Of a stretch of 36,673 nucleotides of DNA, positions 28,118 through 36,118 are shown piece by piece. Source of the stretch: Mariprofundaceae bacterium (GTDB taxonomy: Bacteria; Pseudomonadota; Zetaproteobacteria; Mariprofundales; Mariprofundaceae); assembly GCA_015663235.1 (NCBI GenBank), contig DQSL01000018.1, positions 1-36,673 on the forward strand, given 5' to 3'. The notes under the pieces were generated by a model. It was not told the origin of the DNA. It made no database searches and saw only the letters and a list, made by a program, of their open reading frames with translations. A program made the translations under genes and the position numbers. Within the stretch, counting starts at the first letter, position 1; each line of letters begins with the position of its first letter.

Positions 28118-29035
28118 ATGAAATCATTTAAAGGCATAGGTATGCTTATTATCGTCAACATTCTCATTATGGTCACATTGATAATCAGTGCGAATGTGCT
28201 TATTTACTATATTTTGCCAATGTTTGGCATTGATGTCACAGGCTCATTTGAAGCGCGTCAACTGACATTTGCTGCTGTATTCGGCTTTGGTGGTGCATTT
28301 ATTGCGCTTTGGACATCCAAATGGTGGGCAAAACGCGGCAACAAAATGCAGCAAGTGATTAACCCAAGCACAGCCAAAGAAAAATTAGTCTATGAAACTG
28401 TTGAGGCATTGGCACAACGCGCAGGCATCAAAATGCCAGAAGTTTGGGTATATTGGGATGATGTGCCCAACGCATTTGCCACTGGCCCTAGCCGCAACAA
28501 CTCTATGGTTGCAGTTTCCTCAGGTCTTGCAACCAACTTAACTGATGCAGAACTTAAAGCTGTGCTTGCCCATGAAGTGGGTCATATTGCCAATGGCGAC
28601 ATGGTTGCGACCACATTATTGCAAGGTTTGATGAACACCGTCGTATATTTTGTTGCAAGTATGCTTGCACGTTTGATTGCCAGCGCAATTGCTCGCGGCG
28701 AACAACCAAGCCATATGGTGTATATGGTGGTGAGTATTGTTTTACAGATTATGCTTTCATTCTTGGCTGCTATCGTCGTGTGTGCTTATTCACGCAAGCG
28801 TGAATATAAAGCCGATGCGTATGCCGCCGATGCTTTGGGTGCGGAATCCATGATTAGTGCCTTGCAAAAAATTGATACGATGTCTCGCCAATCTGTTGAA
28901 TGGCAAGAACGCGAGTCTAGGGAAGATGCGCTAGCAACCATGAAAATTTATGCCGCACACGGTGGCATCAAAGGTTTATTTGCGACCCATCCGCCGATTG
29001 AAGACCGTATTGCAGCATTACGCAACCGCCGCTAA
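28118..29035 (+). CDS. htpX: Heat-shock-type membrane zinc metalloprotease HtpX
   Basis: N-terminal TMs, AVLAHEVGHIANGDM (HEXXH), SRKREYKADAYAADALG; AGGAG RBS upstream. Confidence 0.96.
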   Translation: MKSFKGIGMLIIVNILIMVTLIISANVLIYYILPMFGIDVTGSFEARQLTFAAVFGFGGAFIALWTSKWWAKRGNKMQQVINPSTAKEKLVYETVEALAQRAGIKMPEVWVYWDDVPNAFATGPSRNNSMVAVSSGLATNLTDAELKAVLAHEVGHIANGDMVATTLLQGLMNTVVYFVASMLARLIASAIARGEQPSHMVYMVVSIVLQIMLSFLAAIVVCAYSRKREYKADAYAADALGAESMISALQKIDTMSRQSVEWQERESREDALATMKIYAAHGGIKGLFATHPPIEDRIAALRNRR

Positions 29036-29044
29036 GCTTTAGGC

Positions 29045-29794
29045 ATGACTCATGCCTCACAAAACGCGATCCCGCATCAATCCGTTGCCATTCTTATTAT
29101 TGGTAATGAGGTATTGTCGGGGCGCACGCGTGAAGCCAACGCTTGGTTTGCCGCCAAATCATTATTTGATGTGGGCTGTAAACTAAGCGAAGTAGCGATT
29201 GTGCCTGATATTCAGGATAAAATTGTCTCCACCTTGCGACGTTTGCATCAACAGTATGATGCTGTGATTACCAGCGGCGGCATTGGTCCTACCCATGATG
29301 ACATCACCATGCAAAGTGTCGCCGATGCGTTTGATGTATCTTTATTGGAACATGCCGACACCCTGCAAATGATGACAGATTATTATGGTGCGGATGCGCT
29401 TACGAAAGGTCGCCGCCGCATGGCGCGCTTACCTGATGGGGCAAAACCTATTATTTGTGAAAAGTCGATATGCCCAGGCGCATTCATTAACAATGTTTAT
29501 GTGTTTGCGGGTGTGCCTCATATTTTCGCATCACAACTCACCTCGGTTTTGGGTGACTTCCAAGGCATTGCATTTCACCGCATCGAGATTGAAGCCAACC
29601 ACCCTGAAAGCAGCTTTGCACAAGAGCTGAGTGAGATTCAAGCGCAACACACAGCTATTGAAATCGGCTCATACCCTGGTCGCTGTGGCAACCAACCCAC
29701 AGGAAAAATTTGTGTCAGCGGCACAGATGAAGTACAAATAGCCCAAGTCAAAAAAATCATCGAACAGATGTTAAAGGATAAACAGAAAACATGA
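29045..29794 (+). CDS. CinA/MoaB-like molybdopterin-binding domain protein
   Basis: AILIIGNEVLSGRTREANAWFAAKSLFDVGCKLSEVAIVPD...DAVITSGGIGPTHDDITMQSVADAF; only the N-terminal CinA-type domain is present. Confidence 0.88.
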   Translation: MTHASQNAIPHQSVAILIIGNEVLSGRTREANAWFAAKSLFDVGCKLSEVAIVPDIQDKIVSTLRRLHQQYDAVITSGGIGPTHDDITMQSVADAFDVSLLEHADTLQMMTDYYGADALTKGRRRMARLPDGAKPIICEKSICPGAFINNVYVFAGVPHIFASQLTSVLGDFQGIAFHRIEIEANHPESSFAQELSEIQAQHTAIEIGSYPGRCGNQPTGKICVSGTDEVQIAQVKKIIEQMLKDKQKT

Positions 29795-30045
29795 AAATCA
29801 ACAAACGTGACAGTATCTTTATCATCATCGTAGCCATTGTGATTACAGTTTTAGCCGTGGGCGCGAAAGAGCGCACCACAAAAGCTGTGCCCGATGATGC
29901 CATTCACGATAAAGTGACTTCGCGCGCAGAGTGTATGACCTGTCACAGTGCCGAAGGTGTGAAACCCCAGCCTATGGGACACCCTAAAGCCAACCAGTGC
30001 TTCCAATGTCACACCCAACCCGACCACTGGGTGGGAAACAAGTAA
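29791..30045 (+). CDS. Small membrane-anchored diheme c-type cytochrome (two CxxCH)
   Basis: MKINKRDSIFIIIVAIVITVLAVGAK (TM anchor) ... ECMTCHSAEGVKPQPMGHPKANQCFQCHTQPDHW; ATGA overlap with upstream gene. Confidence 0.85.
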   Translation: MKINKRDSIFIIIVAIVITVLAVGAKERTTKAVPDDAIHDKVTSRAECMTCHSAEGVKPQPMGHPKANQCFQCHTQPDHWVGNK

Positions 30046-30049
30046 ACCC

Positions 30050-30901
30050 ATGAAGTGCATCGGCATTGTTGCCAAAAATCACGATGATTTCGCACTGAAA
30101 ACTGCGTGTGAACTTAGCGCATGGCTACAAGATAAAAAACTTGATGTCGTGGTGACACCGCAAATTGGCAAACACTGTAAGGCAAACACCGTTTCACTGG
30201 ACACCATCGCGCAACATGTTGAATTGATGGTTGTTCTTGGCGGAGACGGCACACTGCTGCAAACAGGGCGTTGTTTTGTTGGCTCTGGCGTGCCCATTCT
30301 TGGCATCAATCTTGGTCGTTTGGGGTTTTTAACCGACACACCACTGAGCAATATGTTTGATGTGATGAATGACATTCTAGCAGGGCAGTTTAAAGTGAAA
30401 AAACATTTTGCCTTGCAAGTTGAAGTGGAGCGCGATGGGCAAATTATCAGCGCTGGTCTTGCCATGAATGATGTTGTGCTGCAACGCAACGACCATCCGC
30501 GCATGATTGAGTTTGAAATGTATGCACGCAATCAAATGGTATTTCGCCTTCGTGCTGATGGCTTGGTGCTGGCAACACCTGCTGGTTCAACCGCTTATGC
30601 CCTCTCCGCAGGTGGTGCAATCGTACACCCTGAGATTGAAGCCATCAGTGTAGTTCCCATTTGCCCGCACACAGTCTCTAATCGCCCGATTATCTTGCCT
30701 GCTTATGATGAAATTAAGCTCAACTTGATTGATAGTCCTTCGCCTGCCGCACTCAACTTAGACGGGCAAGTGCATTCCACCCTAAACATGGGGGATACCA
30801 TCAATATCAAACGTGCTGGCGACATTACCCTGGTCTATTTGGAACACTGGCATTATTTTGATGTATTACGCAGCAAATTGGGCTGGGCTGGGCAACAATA
30901 A
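30050..30901 (+). CDS. nadK: NAD kinase
   Basis: LMVVLGGDGTLLQTGRCFVGSGVPILGINLGRLGFLTD; ADGLVLATPAGSTAYALSAGGAIVHPE. Confidence 0.97.
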   Translation: MKCIGIVAKNHDDFALKTACELSAWLQDKKLDVVVTPQIGKHCKANTVSLDTIAQHVELMVVLGGDGTLLQTGRCFVGSGVPILGINLGRLGFLTDTPLSNMFDVMNDILAGQFKVKKHFALQVEVERDGQIISAGLAMNDVVLQRNDHPRMIEFEMYARNQMVFRLRADGLVLATPAGSTAYALSAGGAIVHPEIEAISVVPICPHTVSNRPIILPAYDEIKLNLIDSPSPAALNLDGQVHSTLNMGDTINIKRAGDITLVYLEHWHYFDVLRSKLGWAGQQ

Positions 30902-32563
30902 ATGATTGTATCTTTGCAGGTTCGGCAGTTCGCTTTATTTGAAAACATCCACCTTGACCTTGATAAAGGTATGACGGTGTTCACAGGTGAAACGGGGGCA
31001 GGGAAATCCATTCTTGTGGATGCTTTGGGTGCGGTGTTTGGCGCAAGAGCCAATGCAGACTGGGTGCGCCACGGTGCTGAAAAAGCTGAGGTGATTGCTG
31101 AAATTGAATCGGGTGATTCGCGTCTGTTGGCTGTATTGGGTGAGCAAGACATTGAAACTGATGATGGCATCTTGATTCGCCGTGTCATCACCGCAGAGGG
31201 TCGTTCAAAAGCGTGGGTTAACGGCACGCCCACTTCAGCAGGTATCTTAAAACAAATCGGTCATATCTGCTTTGACTTGCATGGACAACATGAACATCAA
31301 ACATTGATGCAGCCTGAATTTCAACAACAAATCATTGATACACGTGTTCGTCGTGGTTACAAACAAGCTGTGCAGAAAGCTTATGTGCAGCTCTCCGAAA
31401 TCAACAAACGGTTGCGCGACTTGCATGGCAATCGCAATCAAACCTTGGAAAAAGAAGCTTGGATGCGCGAAGAAAGTGAGCGCTTATTAACCTTGGATAT
31501 TGAAGAAGATTTAGAAGATAAGTTGGCAGCAGAATGTGAAGCTGGGAGAAATATCGAGCAAGTCCAACAGGCTGCGGCGACTGCGCTCAACTTATTCGAT
31601 GAACAAGACATCACCGTGCGTAACCTTTTGGGTGAAATCATCGGGCAAGTCGAATCTGTCGCAGAACATCATCAAAGCTTGCAAGAAGCCCAAGGTTTAT
31701 TAAAACAAATGGATGCCCTTGCCAGTGAAGTATCCCCCTATTTACAAGACGTATTGGCTAGCCAAGTTGATGCGCAAAGCTTGCAACAAACTGAAGACAG
31801 ACTTGCTGATTTAAGAGCCGCCAAACGCAGACACAATACGGATGAGCTAGGTCTGATAAAGTTGATAACACAATGGGATGTAGCTTTGAGCGCATTGGAC
31901 ACTGCATCTTGGGATGAAGAAGATCTAAAAGCCAAACAAAAAGAACTGGAACAAACGTATCAACAAGCTGCGAACACCTTACATCAAGCCCGAGAAAAAG
32001 CTGCGACACAACTGATAAAAAACTTGCGCCCATTTCTCGACCAGTTGGGCTTAAAAAACATGCAACTCTCGGCAAGCATTAAACCTCGGCAAGACAAAGA
32101 AACATGGAAATTTGATGGTTGGGATGATATTCAATTGCTCGCCGCAGCCAATATTGGTGAACCCTTTAAAAGCCTAGCTGACACAGCATCTGGTGGTGAA
32201 TTGAGTCGCTTGGTTTTGGCGCTCAAAGGTTGTGGTGCCTTAGAAAATGAACCTGACACGGCTATTTTTGATGAAGTAGATGTGGGTATTGGTGGTGAGA
32301 CAGGCTGGTGCGTGGGTGAGTTATTGAGAAACATGGGTAGTGAGCGGCAGGTATTGGTGGTATCACATTTGCCACAAGTTGCAGCCTGTGCACATCATCA
32401 AATAGCCATTGAAAAAACGGTGCAAGATAGCCGCACCCGCACCAATCTAACTTTATTGACTGATGAAAAAAGACAATCAGAAGTTGCCCGCATGTTGGGT
32501 GGTGTGACTAATGAAAGTTTAGTCCACGCAGAACAAATGTTGCAGCGTGGGCAAGTATTGTGA
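30902..32563 (+). CDS. recN: DNA repair protein RecN
   Basis: MIVSLQVRQFALFENIHLDLDKGMTVFTGETGAGKSILVDALGAVFGARA; Walker B TAIFDEVDVGIGGETG; coiled-coil SMC-like middle. Confidence 0.97.
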   Translation: MIVSLQVRQFALFENIHLDLDKGMTVFTGETGAGKSILVDALGAVFGARANADWVRHGAEKAEVIAEIESGDSRLLAVLGEQDIETDDGILIRRVITAEGRSKAWVNGTPTSAGILKQIGHICFDLHGQHEHQTLMQPEFQQQIIDTRVRRGYKQAVQKAYVQLSEINKRLRDLHGNRNQTLEKEAWMREESERLLTLDIEEDLEDKLAAECEAGRNIEQVQQAAATALNLFDEQDITVRNLLGEIIGQVESVAEHHQSLQEAQGLLKQMDALASEVSPYLQDVLASQVDAQSLQQTEDRLADLRAAKRRHNTDELGLIKLITQWDVALSALDTASWDEEDLKAKQKELEQTYQQAANTLHQAREKAATQLIKNLRPFLDQLGLKNMQLSASIKPRQDKETWKFDGWDDIQLLAAANIGEPFKSLADTASGGELSRLVLALKGCGALENEPDTAIFDEVDVGIGGETGWCVGELLRNMGSERQVLVVSHLPQVAACAHHQIAIEKTVQDSRTRTNLTLLTDEKRQSEVARMLGGVTNESLVHAEQMLQRGQVL

Positions 32564-33027
32564 GTAGCTACTTGATACAAGTTCGCCCTGCGCAAGTGCA
32601 AGATGTTGAGCAAATGTATCAACTGATGTTGCCATTTATGCTGGATAAAACACTGATTACACGCGACCAAGATGATATTTTTGAACATCTTCAAGAGTTT
32701 ATTATCGCTTTTAAAGGTGATGCATTGGTAGGCGTTACGGCTTTGCATGTTTATGATTCAAACTTGGCTGAAGTTCGTTCGCTGGTGGTGTCTCCCAAGG
32801 CACAACGTATGTCGATTGGTCATAAGTTGGTCAAAGCTTGCGAAGATATGGGCAAACAGCTTGGGGTAACGCGCATCTTTGCCCTCACATATATTGATAA
32901 GTTTTTTATCGAACAAGGTTACACTATTGTTGCCAAAGAAAGTTTGCCACAAAAGGTTTGGACTGTGTGTATTCACTGCCCCAAATTCAGCCACTGTGAT
33001 GAAATTGCCATGGTCAAGAACATTTGA
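32560..33027 (+). CDS. GNAT N-acetyltransferase, N-acetylglutamate-synthase-like (short ArgA type)
   Basis: IQVRPAQVQDVEQMYQLMLPFM...LAEVRSLVVSPKAQRMSIGHKLVKACEDMGKQLGVTRIFALTY...KVWTVCIHCPKFSHCDEIAM; GTG start overlaps recN TGA. Confidence 0.8.
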   Translation: MSSYLIQVRPAQVQDVEQMYQLMLPFMLDKTLITRDQDDIFEHLQEFIIAFKGDALVGVTALHVYDSNLAEVRSLVVSPKAQRMSIGHKLVKACEDMGKQLGVTRIFALTYIDKFFIEQGYTIVAKESLPQKVWTVCIHCPKFSHCDEIAMVKNI

Positions 33028-33125
33028 GTGTACATCAATCGTTCTGCATAAGATGAGTTACAAGTCGTGATGTAAAAAGCATACAATTTGCATGGTTGAT
33101 TGAACAGCACAACGCAGGAAATCAA

Positions 33126-33815
33126 TTATTCAGAGCGATTCAACAGTGGATCAGCTTGTCCCAGTTCTGCAAACCCTTGCTGACGGTAATAACACGAATC
33201 ACAATGTCCGCATGGGCTGCCATCTTCTTTCGGGTCATAACATGAACGTGTCATGGCGTAATCAACGCCCAAAGCCAATCCTAATTTGATGATTTCTGAT
33301 TTATCCAACTGCAACAAAGGTGCAACCACTTCAAAGTCTGCACCTTGCACACCTGCTTTTGTGCCCAAGGCAACTGTCTTGGCAAAGGATTCAAGAAACT
33401 CAGGGCGACAATCAGGATAGCCTGAATAGTCCACCACATTTGCGCCAATCACCAACTTGTTTGCACCCACAGTTTCGGCAAAAGCTGATGCCAATGATAA
33501 AAAAATAAGGTTTCGCGCTGGTACATACGTGGAGGGGATGGTTGATGTTTCCGCTTGGTCTTTGGGTACATCCAAATCGCTGGTCAAAGATGAACCTCCA
33601 ATGGCTTGTAAATCAACGCTTATTACTTGGTGTTTTTTTGCTTGAAATTTTTTTGATATTTCTAAGGAAGCTGCAAGTTCAATATGATGACGTTGCCCAT
33701 AATCAAAAGCAATCGTGTAACATTGCCAACCCTTTTCTTTGCTTGCCCATGCCAATGCCGTGGCTGAATCCAAGCCGCCCGATAACAGCACAACTGCTTT
33801 TGTAGTCATACTCAT
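33126..33815 (-). CDS. queC: 7-cyano-7-deazaguanine synthase
   Basis: AVVLLSGGLDSATALAWA (PP-loop) and CYDPKEDGSPCGHCDSCYYRQQGF zinc-binding Cys motif; start at 33815 (ATGA overlap with queE stop) or 33809. Confidence 0.96.
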   Translation of the reverse strand: MSMTTKAVVLLSGGLDSATALAWASKEKGWQCYTIAFDYGQRHHIELAASLEISKKFQAKKHQVISVDLQAIGGSSLTSDLDVPKDQAETSTIPSTYVPARNLIFLSLASAFAETVGANKLVIGANVVDYSGYPDCRPEFLESFAKTVALGTKAGVQGADFEVVAPLLQLDKSEIIKLGLALGVDYAMTRSCYDPKEDGSPCGHCDSCYYRQQGFAELGQADPLLNRSE

Positions 33816-34477
33816 ACGCCTGTTTTCTCCGCACTCCAAATGTACTTGTGCAATTGTAGTTGCAACCTAACAGGTAAGTTGTCTTCCACAATCCAAGCTG
33901 CCAAGTCTTTGGGATTTAATGAGCCCCAAGTGCAACTCATCAACACCACACACTTGTTAGCCAAATCATATTGATGGATGATATCTTTTGCCCACACATA
34001 GTCATCATGATTGGTTAGCACAAATTTAATCTCAGTATTTGAACGTAAATGTTGCATATTCTGCCAACGGTTGCGCTCAACTTCACCGCTACCCGGTGTT
34101 TTAATGTCTAAAATAATAGCAACTTGCGCTGGAACTTTGGATATATCATGCGCACCCGCCGTTTCCAACTGCACATGCGCATACACCGACAATAAAGCTT
34201 CCAGTAAGGCAATGCAATTGCGTTGCGCCAATGGTTCACCACCCGTAACCAAAGCAATAGGTGTTATGGGTTGCGGTAGCTCTTCTAAAATTGTTTGGAA
34301 CACTTTCGTCTGCCCAGAATCCATCGGAATCGCCTGTGGTGTGTCGCAATACACACACCTTAATGGGCAACCCGCAAGACGAATAAATGTGCACGGCATA
34401 CCTGCCAATGTACTTTCCCCTTGAACGCTTTGATAAATCTCATGAATACGAAGTGTTTTCGCAGCAGACGTGTTTAT
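33812..34477 (-). CDS. queE: 7-carboxy-7-deazaguanine synthase (radical SAM); canonical start codon not found
   Basis: CPLRCVYCDT (CX3CX2C radical SAM) and ALVTGGEPLAQ. The conserved segment LRIHEIYQSVQGEST lies upstream of the track's TTG start (34408); reading frame open to ATA at 34477. Confidence 0.88.
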   Translation of the reverse strand: MNTSAAKTLRIHEIYQSVQGESTLAGMPCTFIRLAGCPLRCVYCDTPQAIPMDSGQTKVFQTILEELPQPITPIALVTGGEPLAQRNCIALLEALLSVYAHVQLETAGAHDISKVPAQVAIILDIKTPGSGEVERNRWQNMQHLRSNTEIKFVLTNHDDYVWAKDIIHQYDLANKCVVLMSCTWGSLNPKDLAAWIVEDNLPVRLQLQLHKYIWSAEKTGV

Positions 34478-35283
34478 TTTGTTACTCCATCATCTTGAGG
34501 TAACGCTTTAAGCTCTGCACGTGCGCGTTCTGCTGTGCGCCCATCAGGGTATTCTTTAATCACCCGCTGCAAGGCTACCCTTGATTTACCTATTTGTTTC
34601 ATGCTTTTATAAACCGCCGCAATTTTTAGCAGCGCAGCCGCATGTTTTGCACTCTTCGGGTATTGATTGGCAACAACTGTAAATGATTCCAGTGCTTCAC
34701 TGTTGCGCAACAACGCCACCAAACTTTCACCCAGCCAATAATATGCCTGATCTGTATATTCACCCTGAGGGTGTGCTTTAATCACCTTCACAAATCCTGA
34801 AGATGCCTCATCATAGCGCCCACTTTTCAGTGCTAAATATGCTGCAGTGTATGCATTTTTTTCATCTGTCGATTGGATTGGCGTTTGTGAAATAATTTTA
34901 GGTTTTGCAGTTGTGGTCGCTGCATTTGCCGACAATGCATCCAAACGTTGATTAAGTGATTTTTGTGACTTCGGCGACTTTGATTTGTGCGCAATCGCTT
35001 TGGGTTTCGCATTTTTCAGTACGGCAGCTTCAAGCATGACGATTTTTGTTGCTTGCTCACTGTTCTTACGCTCTAAATCTAAAATCCGTTTATCAAGTGC
35101 GCCCAACTTCTCTTCAAGCTTAGCACTACCCACATGCACATCTTGCAACGACTGCACAATAAGCGGTTTATCAACCGACCAAGGTTCAGGGTCAGGTTTT
35201 GTGCTTACGCAACCTGACAAAAACACCAAAGATAAAGCCACCGACAATGTCGGTGGCTTTAAATCTAAGAAAAACAACTTCAC
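34474..35283 (-). CDS. cpoB: Cell division coordinator CpoB / YbgF-like TPR lipoprotein
   Basis: Lipobox LSGC; coiled-coil; YTAAYLALKSGRYDEASSGFVKVIKAHPQGEYTDQAYYWLGESLVAL (YbgF TPR signature); downstream of pal. Confidence 0.9.
   Translation of the reverse strand: MKLFFLDLKPPTLSVALSLVFLSGCVSTKPDPEPWSVDKPLIVQSLQDVHVGSAKLEEKLGALDKRILDLERKNSEQATKIVMLEAAVLKNAKPKAIAHKSKSPKSQKSLNQRLDALSANAATTTAKPKIISQTPIQSTDEKNAYTAAYLALKSGRYDEASSGFVKVIKAHPQGEYTDQAYYWLGESLVALLRNSEALESFTVVANQYPKSAKHAAALLKIAAVYKSMKQIGKSRVALQRVIKEYPDGRTAERARAELKALPQDDGVTK
35233..35261 (-). terminator. 29-bp perfect palindrome with T-rich 3' flank, terminator-like, inside the start of cpoB
   Basis: Minus: TAAAGCCACCGACA-T-TGTCGGTGGCTTTA followed by TCTTTGGTGTTTTTG; 14-nt perfect arms. 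Confidence 0.5.
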
Positions 35284-35306
35284 GTCGTTATATTCGTTAC
35301 GCCGAA

Positions 35307-35891
35307 TTAACGGTTAACAATATCACCGTGACGATTTTGTGCCCAACAAGCTTCACCAGAGCGGCTACATACAGGACGCTCTTCGCCATAAGATACTGTG
35401 TCAACACGTGCTGCATTTACACCATTAGATACCAAAACAGCTTTTACAGACTTCGCACGTTCTTCTCCCAATGCCAAGTTATATTCACGACTGCCACGCT
35501 CATCACAGTTACCTTCAACAGTAATGTTCACGTCTGGGTTGTTGTTCAACCATTTTGCATAACCTGTGAGGATAGCTTTACCTGCCATATCAATTTTCGC
35601 ACTATCAAATGCAAAATAAACAGAGTTGGTTGATGGTTTCATTGCATCACCACGAGCTGCCGCATCACGGGCAGCTTTGTCCATTGCCGCTTTTTCCATT
35701 GCTGCTTTTTCCATTGCTGCTTTTTCCATTGCTGCTTTTTCCATTGCTGCTTTGTCTTTGGCGCTCATTTCACCTTTTTTGATGTTGCTTGTCAGTGTAG
35801 AATCGTCTTTTTTACCACCGCAACTAGCAAGTGTTAGGCTTGCCGCAGCCAGTGCAATCAAAGCAAATTTTGAATATTTCTTAAGTTCCAT
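35307..35891 (-). CDS. pal: Peptidoglycan-associated lipoprotein Pal
   Basis: Lipobox LASC; OmpA-like NSVYFAFDSAKIDMAGKAILTGYAKWLNNNPDVNITVEGNCDERGSREYNLALGEERAKSVK. Confidence 0.95.
   Translation of the reverse strand: MELKKYSKFALIALAAASLTLASCGGKKDDSTLTSNIKKGEMSAKDKAAMEKAAMEKAAMEKAAMEKAAMDKAARDAAARGDAMKPSTNSVYFAFDSAKIDMAGKAILTGYAKWLNNNPDVNITVEGNCDERGSREYNLALGEERAKSVKAVLVSNGVNAARVDTVSYGEERPVCSRSGEACWAQNRHGDIVNR
35671..35760 (-). repeat. 15-bp in-frame tandem repeat in pal encoding (AAMEK)n
   Basis: gctgctttttccatt at 35701-35745 (3 perfect units), near-perfect unit at 35686-35700, degenerate units on both flanks. Confidence 0.9.
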
Positions 35892-36118
35892 GTTAACCCC
35901 TTTTTTTTTCTCATTAAAACCTATTGAAGCAAATTCAACAATATTATTCGCTTGCTGTCCAGCCTTTATCGCACACCAATACTTTTGTGCGCACTATATA
36001 CATATCTTTTAGACACTTTTGTGACATTCGTCATGTTTTCTTAATATTCCAACACTATCATCCATTCTTCCACAAATTTTATACGTCATACAAATTTTAT
36101 TCAGGAGAGTTTTCAATT

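Noticed and set aside
35626-36012. Plus-strand 128-aa ORF antisense to pal with SIAAF repeats
   Set aside because: It is the reverse reading of the pal tandem repeat; the minus-strand Pal is unambiguous.
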